From: Legionella_C dresdenensis
GTDB taxonomy: Bacteria; Pseudomonadota; Gammaproteobacteria; Legionellales; Legionellaceae
NCBI RefSeq assembly: GCF_042649825.1
Contig: NZ_JBHSAB010000001.1
Coordinates: 186,001 to 250,000 of the forward strand
Direction of reading: 5' to 3'
Length of the DNA: 64,000 nt
Positions 8,672-16,168 of this stretch are shown here, piece by piece (position 1 is the first letter of the stretch; the number at the start of each line of letters is the position of its first letter). Below the pieces are notes generated by a model that was not told the DNA's origin, did not search any database, and was given only the letters and a program-made list of their open reading frames with translations. The translations under genes and the position numbers were made by a program.

Positions 8672-9445
8672 ATGAGTGTATTAGTATTTGATATTGAAAC
8701 CATCCCGGATGTCAAGGCAGGCAAGGAGTTATACAACCTGGAAGCGTTATCGGATGTAGATGCGGCCAATGCCATGTTTGCATTGCGGAGAGCTAAAACC
8801 AGCAGTGAATTTCTTCCGCATTATCTGCAAAAAATTGTTGCGATTTCACTTGTGTTGAGTCAGGGACAACAATTAAAAGTCTGGTCTTTGGGGGATGAGA
8901 ATTCCGATGAAAAAGATTTAATTAACCGCTTTTTTAGCGGCCTGGAAAAATATACGCCAACGCTGGTGAGCTGGAATGGTAGCGGTTTTGATTTACCGGT
9001 ATTGCATTACCGCTCGCTGGTTCATGGCATCAGCGCTCCGGCCTATTGGGAAACAGGCGAAAACCAGCCGTCATTTCGCTGGAATAACTACCTGAGCCGT
9101 TACCATTATCGTCATCTGGATTTAATGGATGTATTGGCTGCATATCAGAATAAAGCGTTTGCTCCGCTTGATGATATCGCTACCATGCTTGGCTATCCAG
9201 GTAAAATGGGTATGAGCGGCAGCAAAGTATGGGAACAATATAATGCGGGAAATCTGAAAAGTATTCGTGATTACTGTGAGACAGACGTTTTGAATACTTA
9301 TTGTGTTTATCTCCGCTTTGAATTAACACGAGGCCAGTTAACTTATCAGGAATATGAAAATAAGCTGGATTCATTAAAAACCTATCTTGCTTCAGAAAAG
9401 GACAAAAACCACCTACAGGAGTTTGTAAGCAGATTTAAGCAGTAA
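8672..9445 (+). CDS. Predicted 3'-5' exonuclease of the PolB proofreading-domain type
   Basis: 257 aa. It starts VLVFDIETIPD, with Asp6 and Glu8 forming ExoI (DxE). ExoII is visible in SWNGSGFDLPVL, and ExoIII as YCETDVLNTY, the YxxxD arrangement of DEDDy exonucleases. HLDLMDVL lies between them. The protein is the free-standing version of the proofreading domain of family B DNA polymerases; no polymerase domain is present. It would remove nucleotides from 3' ends in DNA repair or replication, though the in vivo role of this family is poorly defined. It stands first in the accessory block, followed by A1 after 26 bp. The ribosome site AAGGAA is about 14 bp from the ATG, rather far. Confidence 0.85.
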   Translation: MSVLVFDIETIPDVKAGKELYNLEALSDVDAANAMFALRRAKTSSEFLPHYLQKIVAISLVLSQGQQLKVWSLGDENSDEKDLINRFFSGLEKYTPTLVSWNGSGFDLPVLHYRSLVHGISAPAYWETGENQPSFRWNNYLSRYHYRHLDLMDVLAAYQNKAFAPLDDIATMLGYPGKMGMSGSKVWEQYNAGNLKSIRDYCETDVLNTYCVYLRFELTRGQLTYQEYENKLDSLKTYLASEKDKNHLQEFVSRFKQ

Positions 9446-9471
9446 TAGAAATTTTATTGAGGTTATTAACC

Positions 9472-10482
9472 ATGTCAGACAATCAACATTCATACAATCT
9501 ACTGAAGGTCCAGACTAATAGCCGTTTTTTTGTTGCCATATGTAAAAGGGTTAGCAATAAACATTCTTTTGTTTGTTTCGGTGTTGAAATGAATGGCGAG
9601 GACGTAATCCTCGGAGCGTATGGAAAAACGATTGATTTTGAGGGTTCAGGGATTAATCCTGATGCCAGTAATAGTATTGGTGCATTTTTCAGAGATTGTC
9701 TGTTATTCGTCAAACCTGGTAATAAATATACTTTAGCTAATGAAAACATTGAGCCACAGTGGAAATATCGATTCAGCTACAAAGCCCACCCTTCGAATTA
9801 TGAGCAATATCTCAAAAATATCGATTACCTCGATAAACTCTCCTCTTCCCGTACTGATAATTTTTTACTTAGCGCCTTTGTGCCAGTCAGTGAAGTATCC
9901 GGGAACGGAGAGGTGGTTATGGCCTGGAGAAATTTTGAAGATCCCCCTGGAACAGGAACGGATTTCAGCCAGGATTATAAAGTTCATTACGATTTTGGTT
10001 TTGATAATAACTGCCGTCATAGCGCTATCGCGTTAACGAAAAAGAGCACCGGGCTTCAAGATCTTGGTCCGGGTGTATCAGAAAAATTTTTCAAAAAAAT
10101 GCCATTACCCGGCTACCTCTTTGGCGGCGCCATATCAGGAGAGCAAGCGAGGCCAATATTGATTCTCCCCTTTTCGCCGGCGTTATTATTAAATCTTGAT
10201 GCTGAAAAACGTAAAGTCGCGGTAAAACTATATAATCGGCTTGAGGAAATGATCTTAATAGCTGGCAAAAATCCGGTTACTGATAGGAAATTTCTTGCGA
10301 TCAGAGATTTGTATGAAAAAATAACGCAAGACAATGAGATTAATATGCCTGCCGTTATTGCTGATTGTTTTGAGAAAAACAAAATTCTGATTTCAACTCA
10401 TAGACGATTTCATTGGTGGCAAAAAACTAAAACTGAGAAAATGTTTAATGAATTAATGCCTCCTGAAACACCAAATTTATAA
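9472..10482 (+). CDS. Effector-like protein A1, paralogue of 14550-15620; possible His...Cys hydrolase
   Basis: 336 aa from ATG 9472, which has GAGG 9 bp upstream; a TTG at 9457 extends the frame without support. Not recognised by name. It shares with the 14550-15620 protein the segments FF[VI]AICKxVxxxHSFVxxGV (His31 here), an AYGKTIDF block, NNCRHSAIAL (Cys181), GPGVSEKFFKKMPLP and ILILPFSP, in the same order. A conserved His in a beta-like segment followed ~150 residues later by a conserved N-x-C-R motif recalls permuted NlpC/P60- or LRAT-like cysteine hydrolases. The NxCRxxA ... GVSxxFF ... ILPxxP pattern also resembles, from memory, unnamed Legionella proteins. No signal peptide or membrane segment is seen. 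The gene points toward TPR1 across a 277-bp repeat. Enzymatic function is a hypothesis only. Confidence 0.6.
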   Translation: MSDNQHSYNLLKVQTNSRFFVAICKRVSNKHSFVCFGVEMNGEDVILGAYGKTIDFEGSGINPDASNSIGAFFRDCLLFVKPGNKYTLANENIEPQWKYRFSYKAHPSNYEQYLKNIDYLDKLSSSRTDNFLLSAFVPVSEVSGNGEVVMAWRNFEDPPGTGTDFSQDYKVHYDFGFDNNCRHSAIALTKKSTGLQDLGPGVSEKFFKKMPLPGYLFGGAISGEQARPILILPFSPALLLNLDAEKRKVAVKLYNRLEEMILIAGKNPVTDRKFLAIRDLYEKITQDNEINMPAVIADCFEKNKILISTHRRFHWWQKTKTEKMFNELMPPETPNL

Positions 10483-10487
10483 TAAAA

Positions 10488-10764
10488 GAGCGTTGGGCTT
10501 TACAGCCCATAGCCGTCAAGTTAAGGAATTAAATTTCTATATTCCACAATATCGTTCGGGCTGAGGAAGCGCTTTAGCGCTGTCTCGAAGCCTGTGGTAC
10601 AGTGCCACGCCTTCGAGACAAATGCTCCGCATTTTCCTCAGGCCGAACGAATATGGACTGTAAAACACATAGCAGTCAGTTAAGGAATTTTGTATATTTA
10701 CTATTCTAATTTCCTATGTACCGCGGCTTAGCTTGACGGCTATGGGCTTTTCAGCCCAACACTC
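10488..10764. repeat. MITE-like element with ~30-bp terminal inverted repeats
   Basis: The left end GCGTTGGGCTTTACAGCCC continues to ATAGCCGTCAAG. The right end is its inverted copy (CTTGACGGCTATGGGC to CAGCCCAACACTC). Between them lie a large imperfect palindrome (CGTTCGGGCTGAGGAAGCGC ... to TTTTCCTCAGGCCGAACG) and a module containing TACCGCGGCTTAGCTTGACG. No ORF of its own is credible. It fills the whole gap between convergent A1 and TPR1 and ends two bases before the TPR1 stop codon. Confidence 0.8.
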
Positions 10765-10765
10765 A

Positions 10766-12331
10766 TTAAATGCTACTTTTTGCAGAGGTTATAGATTGTT
10801 TTCTTTCTTCCAAATCTATTAAATCAAGCTGAGTAAAAATAGAGGGAGCAAGCCTTATAGCTTCACTAACATTACTATAGCCACGTATACAGGCTATAGC
10901 TGGCGCAGTAATATTCGAATTTACCAGTGTCTCTCTAATTTCTGTAGCGTTAAAGCGAAAAGCATCCCCGCGTGCATGAATGGTTGCCTCATGTTTAAAA
11001 AATGCTGATTTACAGAGAGCTTTCAAAGAAGGCACTTGTCTTTCTTTTAATTGTTGTTTTATGACCTTCTCTTCGGCAGCAATCGCTACCTCAAAATTGT
11101 TTTGCGAATAGGCTATTTTCACCAGCTGCTTCAACCAATCGGAATTGGAGTGCGATTCACAGCAGGCTTTCAGATCGTTTAACGCGCCAACAATATTCTT
11201 TTGTTGCAAATAAACCTGACTTCTTTCGTAAAGAAAAAAAGGGTCTTTGGGTTTCCTGATCAAGAGATGGTTTAACTCATTGAGCGCCTCATCAAGCCGT
11301 CCCATTTTCCTATAAACGACTGCACGGTTTTTCAATGTAATCATATCTGCTGGCGCCAGTATTAACGCCTTATTGATGTCATCCAGCGCTTTATCAAATT
11401 GACCTATTGCCCCATAAACGGCCCCTCGCGTTCTTAAGGAATAAACATCTGTCGGTGTTTTCTTTAACACCTCGGTCAAATCAGTCAAAGCCAGTTGAAA
11501 TTCGCCCATTCTCCAATAAGCGGTTCCTCGGGCATTTAAGACATAAGGATTTGTCGGCGCTTGTTTTAACGCCTCCTTGAAATCAATCAGAGCCAGTTCA
11601 TATATGCCCATCATCCGATAAACATCTCCTCGGGCTTGTAAGGAAATAACATCGGTCGGCGCGTATTCTAATGCCTTATTCAAATCAGTCAGCGCCAATT
11701 CTAATTGGCCCTTCCTCCGATAAACTTCTCCTCGGGTTCTTAATACAGAAAGATCTTCAGGCGCACCTTTATACGCTTCATTCAAATCAATCAAAGCCAG
11801 ATCAAGTTTGCCTTTCATCCGATAAAGGTCGCCTCGGGCTTGTAAGGCAAAAGCATCTGTCGGTACTTGCTTTAATGCCTCAGTCAAATCAGCCTCAGCC
11901 AGATCCAATTTACCCATCAACCGATAAGCGTCCCCTCGATTTTTTAAGGCGAACTCATCGGTCGGGGAATATTTTAACGCCTCATTCAAATCAGTCAGAG
12001 CCAGTTCATGTTTGCCCATCATCCGATAAACGTCACCTCGGGTTTTTAAGGCAAAAACATCTGTCGGCGCGCCTTTTAACACCACATTCAAATCAGCCTC
12101 AGCCAGATCAAGTTTTCCCATCAACCGATAAACATCCCCCCGGTTTTTTAAGGCAAGAACATCTGTCGGTGACTTGGTTAAAACATCACTCAATATGACC
12201 AATGCTTCGCTAAATAGCTTATTATTTGCAAGGTCACGAACCCGTTTTTCTAACTCAAGAGTAAATTCAGAATTTATTTTTGCTCTTTTTTGCGGCAGGA
12301 TATTTTTGTCATTACGATTTTGTTTAGGCAC
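10766..12331 (-). CDS. TPR-repeat protein TPR1, paralogue of TPR2
   Basis: 521 aa. After a basic N-terminus (PKQNRNDKN) there are about ten consecutive 34-residue tetratricopeptide repeats of the type FALKxRGxVYRxMGKxxLALxDL, up to about residue 400. A unique ~120-residue C-terminal domain follows (KALCKSAFFKHEATIHARGD; FTQLDLIDLEERKQ). Tandem TPRs build a right-handed superhelix for peptide or protein binding; the partner is unknown. GTG is the start, with GGAG 7 bp upstream, and the same start context is kept in TPR2. The unique C-terminal domain is nearly identical in TPR2, which argues for recent duplication and for a shared function there. There is no signal peptide. The stop lies at the edge of the repeat element. 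Confidence 0.85.
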   Translation of the reverse strand: MPKQNRNDKNILPQKRAKINSEFTLELEKRVRDLANNKLFSEALVILSDVLTKSPTDVLALKNRGDVYRLMGKLDLAEADLNVVLKGAPTDVFALKTRGDVYRMMGKHELALTDLNEALKYSPTDEFALKNRGDAYRLMGKLDLAEADLTEALKQVPTDAFALQARGDLYRMKGKLDLALIDLNEAYKGAPEDLSVLRTRGEVYRRKGQLELALTDLNKALEYAPTDVISLQARGDVYRMMGIYELALIDFKEALKQAPTNPYVLNARGTAYWRMGEFQLALTDLTEVLKKTPTDVYSLRTRGAVYGAIGQFDKALDDINKALILAPADMITLKNRAVVYRKMGRLDEALNELNHLLIRKPKDPFFLYERSQVYLQQKNIVGALNDLKACCESHSNSDWLKQLVKIAYSQNNFEVAIAAEEKVIKQQLKERQVPSLKALCKSAFFKHEATIHARGDAFRFNATEIRETLVNSNITAPAIACIRGYSNVSEAIRLAPSIFTQLDLIDLEERKQSITSAKSSI

Positions 12332-12430
12332 AATACAACTCCATTACGAGGACATAATGACACATTGTACCTCATATTGACTCGTATGCATACAGTTTAG
12401 GCATGAAATGTTGTCGCTTACTTCAAAAGC

Positions 12431-12458
12431 GTAGGTGGGCTGTAAAGCCCAACACTCC
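12431..12458. repeat. Short palindromic repeat between TPR1 and TPR2
   Basis: GTAGGTGGGCTGTAAAGCCC continues to AACACTCC. It is a single-arm copy of the family seen at 7084-7146, downstream of TPR2 and upstream of TPR1, and may terminate TPR2. Confidence 0.7.
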
Positions 12459-12488
12459 ATTTCCCGCCAGGTAAACCTTGATTAATTG

Positions 12489-14339
12489 CTACTTTTTGCC
12501 AGGGGTTACATATTGTTTTCTATCTTCCAAATCCATTAAATCAAGCTGAGTAAAAATAGAGGGAGCAAGCCTTGCAGCTTTGACACGAGAGCAAGCTATA
12601 GCTGGCGCAGTAATATTCGAATTTACCAGTGTCTCTCTGATTTCTGTAGCGCTAAAGCGAAAAACATCCCCGCGTGCATGAATGATTGCCTCATGTTTAA
12701 AAAATGCTGATTTGCAGAGAGCTTTCAAAGAAGGTACTTGCATTTCTTTTAATTGTTGTTTTAAGAGCTTTTCTTCAGCAGCAATCGCTACCTCAAAATT
12801 ATTTTGCGAATAGGCTATTTTCACCAGCTGCTTCAACCAATTGGAATCAGGATGCAATTCACAGCATATTTTCAGATCGTTTAACGCGCCAACAATATTT
12901 TTTTGTTGCAAGTAAACTTGACTTCTTTCGTAAAGAGAAAAAGCATCTTTTGGATTCTTGTCCAAGAGATGGTTTAACTCATAGAGCGCCTCATTAAACC
13001 GCCCCATTTTCCCATGAACGACAGCACGGTTTCTTAATGTAACCACATCTGCGGGCGCCTGTTTTATCGCCTCCTTGATGTCATCCAGCGCTTTATCAAA
13101 TTCCCCCATTTCCCCATAAACAGCACCTCGGGTTCTTAAGGAATAAACATCTGTCGGTACTTGCTTTAACGCCTCATTCAAATCAGTCAAAGCCAGTTGT
13201 AATTTGTCCATTTTCCAATAAACGTATCCTCGGTTTTTTAAGGCAAAAACATCTGCCTGCTTGTGTTTTAACACCTCTTTAAAGTCTATCAGAGCCAGTT
13301 CATATATGCCCATCATCTGATAAACTTCCCCCCGGATTAATAAGGCAAAAACATCTGTCGGCGTTTGCTTTAACGCCTGATTCAAATCAATCAGGGCCAG
13401 TTCCAGTTTGCCCATTTTCCAATAAACGTACCCTCGGGTTTTTAAGGCAAAAACATCTGTCGGCTCTTGCTTTAACGCCTGATTCAAATCAATCTCAGCC
13501 AGTTGAAAATGGCCTCTTTCTTGATAAACAGCCCCCCGGACTCTTAATATAGATCCATCTTCAGGCGCGTATTTTAACGCCTCATTCAAATCAGTCAGAG
13601 CAAGTTCATATTTGCGCATTTTCCAATAAACGTACCCTCGGGTTTTTAAAGCAAAAACGTCCGTCGGCTCTTGCTTTAACGCCAGATTCAAATCTATCTC
13701 AGCCGCTTGAAATTTTTCCATTACCCGATAAACTTCCCCTCGATTTTTTAAGGCAGAAACATCTTCCGGGTTGTATTTTAACGCCTCAGTCAAATCAGTC
13801 AGAGCAAGTTCATATTTGCCCATCATCCGATAAACTTCCCCTCGAATTTTTAAGGATAAAACATCGTCCGGCTTGTATTTTAACGCCTCAGTCAAATCAG
13901 TCAGAGCAAGTTCATATTTGCCCATCATCTGATAAACTTCCCCTCGGTTTTTTAAGGCAAAAAAATCGTTCGGCGCATGTTTTAATGCTTCAGCCAAATC
14001 AATCAAAGCCTGTTCAAATTTGCCCATAGCCCCATAAACCGCCCCTCGGAATGTTAAAAAAGCCAAATCTTCAGGTGAATGTTTTAACCCCTCAGTCAAA
14101 TCAATCACGGCTTGTTCAAAGTTTTTCCTTTCGCGATGAACCATAGAACGGAACTTAAGGGCGATAGTATCTGTGGGTGAATGGGTTAAGACATCATCTA
14201 ATATCGTCAAGGCTTCACTATATTTCTTATCGTTCAAAAGGTTAAAAACTTGATTTTGTAACTCAACACTAAATTCATAATTTTTTTTCGCCTTCTTTAA
14301 CGGCTGAGCGCTTTTGTCATTACGTTTTTGTTTGGGCAC
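12489..14339 (-). CDS. TPR-repeat protein TPR2, paralogue of TPR1 with three more repeats
   Basis: 616 aa, with about thirteen 34-residue TPR units against ten in TPR1; the size difference of 95 aa is three units less a slightly shorter tail. The N-terminal PKQKRNDK, the last repeats (YLQQKNIVGALNDLK) and the C-terminal domain (VPSLKALCKSAFFKHEA; FTQLDLMDLEDRKQ) are almost the same as in TPR1. Internal units are highly similar to one another at the DNA level, so repeat number probably changes by unequal recombination. It starts with GTG, with GGAG 7 bp upstream. It is divergent from A2 across 210 bp, so the two may share a control region. A scaffold or binding role is inferred from the fold; the partner is unknown. 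Confidence 0.85.
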   Translation of the reverse strand: MPKQKRNDKSAQPLKKAKKNYEFSVELQNQVFNLLNDKKYSEALTILDDVLTHSPTDTIALKFRSMVHRERKNFEQAVIDLTEGLKHSPEDLAFLTFRGAVYGAMGKFEQALIDLAEALKHAPNDFFALKNRGEVYQMMGKYELALTDLTEALKYKPDDVLSLKIRGEVYRMMGKYELALTDLTEALKYNPEDVSALKNRGEVYRVMEKFQAAEIDLNLALKQEPTDVFALKTRGYVYWKMRKYELALTDLNEALKYAPEDGSILRVRGAVYQERGHFQLAEIDLNQALKQEPTDVFALKTRGYVYWKMGKLELALIDLNQALKQTPTDVFALLIRGEVYQMMGIYELALIDFKEVLKHKQADVFALKNRGYVYWKMDKLQLALTDLNEALKQVPTDVYSLRTRGAVYGEMGEFDKALDDIKEAIKQAPADVVTLRNRAVVHGKMGRFNEALYELNHLLDKNPKDAFSLYERSQVYLQQKNIVGALNDLKICCELHPDSNWLKQLVKIAYSQNNFEVAIAAEEKLLKQQLKEMQVPSLKALCKSAFFKHEAIIHARGDVFRFSATEIRETLVNSNITAPAIACSRVKAARLAPSIFTQLDLMDLEDRKQYVTPGKK

Positions 14340-14549
14340 AATATAACTCCATTACGTGGATACAATGCTCTATTATAATTTAAATCGACCCTAATGTACA
14401 TATTTTATACATTAATATCGCTTTTACCCAACAAATCGATCTCGCAGATGAGGATTAAATCATAAGAAATTTAAAAGTAAAAAACACTTAAAAAAAGTAA
14501 GTTTTAGGAGTAAAATATAAGCAACAATTTTACGGATAAATAAAATAAA

Positions 14550-15620
14550 ATGCCTCACCCAATAACCAGCTCACTTACTATCAACAAGGGTAATCAGTTT
14601 TTTATAGCAATATGCAAATACGTTAATCTTCGACACAGTTTTGTTGTCGCCGGGGTGCAAGCTAAAGGAGAGCACATATTACTATGTGCTTTTGGAAAGT
14701 ACTTCGATATTGAAAAGATTGCTGAAAATACGCCGGAACATTTACGGCAACAGGGAAAACTCGACATTGGTTTTTTTGATATATTAGCATTTGTTTTTAA
14801 CCAAAAGAGCCTGGAAAGCAATTTAATTAATGAACCGTTTCTCTATATAGAAAATGATGCGCAAAACGCAGAGCAGCCACAGAATATCAGTTACAAAGCT
14901 CTCGATATATCCTATCAGGAGTATCTGCAATTTCTTTATAAGCTTAAAGAAATTACCAGACATGCCCCGGATATGCAATTGGAAGCATTGATCCCCGATA
15001 AAAGCATCGAAAAAGGCGATGAGGTTACTTTGCGTTGGCGTCCTCTTTCCGCTTTGCAAAGCACTACTAGAATGAACACTACCAACCTGAATATAAATAG
15101 TTATTATAAATTGAAAATGTGTAATACTTGCCGCCATAGCGCCATCTCATTGGTTACAGAAGCAAGAGGCACAGGCCCTGGCGTATCGCCATATTATTTC
15201 AAAGAATTGCCGCTTGAAACAACCATTTATGCCGGCAAAATGGGTAGTTCGGATAAACCATTATTAATTCTTCCAACACTACCGCCATCAGATTCCGAGC
15301 TGAGTACTAATAAGCGCTCGATTCTTGAGCGCCTGTATCAGCGGCTGGAGCGTATTATTTTAATTGAAAACCAGCATCCTCTGACTTATAGAAAATTTAT
15401 GCAATTTTATAAACTCTATCAGCACCTGTCAGCAACAAAAGCCTCTACTCTTGATTCTTTTTATAGGACACTGCAACAATTTTATATCCAAAATAAAGAA
15501 TTACTGGAAACCCATCGTAAACCCGGTTTTTTTAACTCAATGAAGGTAACTGGATCAGTGCTATTGTTCCAGGAGTTTGAACAGGAAGCAAAGGCGGTTT
15601 TGTCAAAGCAGACAATTTAA
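14550..15620 (+). CDS. Effector-like protein A2, paralogue of A1; possible His...Cys hydrolase
   Basis: 356 aa, not recognised by name. It matches A1 in ordered blocks: FFIAICKYVNLRHSFVVAGV (His29), AFGKYFDIE, NTCRHSAISL (Cys194), GPGVSPYYFKELPLET and LLILPTLPP, plus a final THRKPGFF that matches THRRFHWW in A1. Outside these blocks identity is low, so the duplication is older than that of the TPR pair or selection differs. The conserved His and Cys are 165 residues apart here and 150 in A1. The C-terminal stretch FQEFEQEAKAV is acidic, which would fit a type IV secretion tail but is weak evidence. No clear ribosome site precedes the ATG. The last 18 bp overlap the end of convergent rimI. Confidence 0.6.
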   Translation: MPHPITSSLTINKGNQFFIAICKYVNLRHSFVVAGVQAKGEHILLCAFGKYFDIEKIAENTPEHLRQQGKLDIGFFDILAFVFNQKSLESNLINEPFLYIENDAQNAEQPQNISYKALDISYQEYLQFLYKLKEITRHAPDMQLEALIPDKSIEKGDEVTLRWRPLSALQSTTRMNTTNLNINSYYKLKMCNTCRHSAISLVTEARGTGPGVSPYYFKELPLETTIYAGKMGSSDKPLLILPTLPPSDSELSTNKRSILERLYQRLERIILIENQHPLTYRKFMQFYKLYQHLSATKASTLDSFYRTLQQFYIQNKELLETHRKPGFFNSMKVTGSVLLFQEFEQEAKAVLSKQTI

Positions 15621-16061
15621 TTGTTTTTTTAATACTAATGCATCCTCATAACCTGCATCATCATTATAGTAATTCTGTTTATATCCATCGTGCTCAAATC
15701 CCAGCTTTTCATAAAGCTGGATAGCCGGGGCATTACTTACCCTCACTTCAAGAATAACCTGTTCTATCGCCGGTTTTGGTAAAGACTCAATCAGTTCTGT
15801 TAGCAGCCTTTCACCTATCCCCTTGCGTCTATATTCTCTATCTACACATAAATTAAGAACGTGGCAAACATTCAGGACACGTCGGCTAATAATGTAACCA
15901 ATCAATTTGGTGTTCTCTGCCAGCCCTATTACTTTACAATCAAACCCGATCAGCAGACAGCCAATCAGAATCTCTCTGGTCCATGGCGTAACATGTCCCT
16001 CTTCTTCCATTAAATAGACTTGTTCAATATCATGTAGCATCATTGGTCTGGTTATATACAT
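15603..16061 (-). CDS. rimI: Ribosomal protein S18-alanine N-acetyltransferase
   Basis: 152 aa, the normal RimI length. GNAT motif A reads REYRRKGIGERLL, binding acetyl-CoA. Motif B is LEVRVSNAPAIQLYEKLGFE, and the end YYNDDAGYEDALVL is typical of RimI. It acetylates the N-terminal alanine of ribosomal protein S18. The 3' end overlaps the convergent A2 gene by 18 bp, so this accessory gene lies directly against a housekeeping gene. The usual neighbour tsaB is absent. Confidence 0.9.
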   Translation of the reverse strand: MYITRPMMLHDIEQVYLMEEEGHVTPWTREILIGCLLIGFDCKVIGLAENTKLIGYIISRRVLNVCHVLNLCVDREYRRKGIGERLLTELIESLPKPAIEQVILEVRVSNAPAIQLYEKLGFEHDGYKQNYYNDDAGYEDALVLKKQLNCLL

Positions 16062-16168
16062 TGCAAATACAATTAAGAGATTGATATTTAATTATTTAGC
16101 TTCCGAAATCATATTTTGCAAGGTAATATTAAAGAGACTTCAGGTGCTGATCAAAAAACAACACTATT

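Noticed and set aside
10488..10764. Insertion sequence or transposase remnant
   Set aside because: Inverted ends are present but no coding remnant of a transposase could be seen; kept as a non-autonomous repeat.
11671..12198. 175-aa ORF opposite TPR1
   Set aside because: It shadows the TPR repeats in the opposite strand and is itself periodic for that reason; no start signal or family match.
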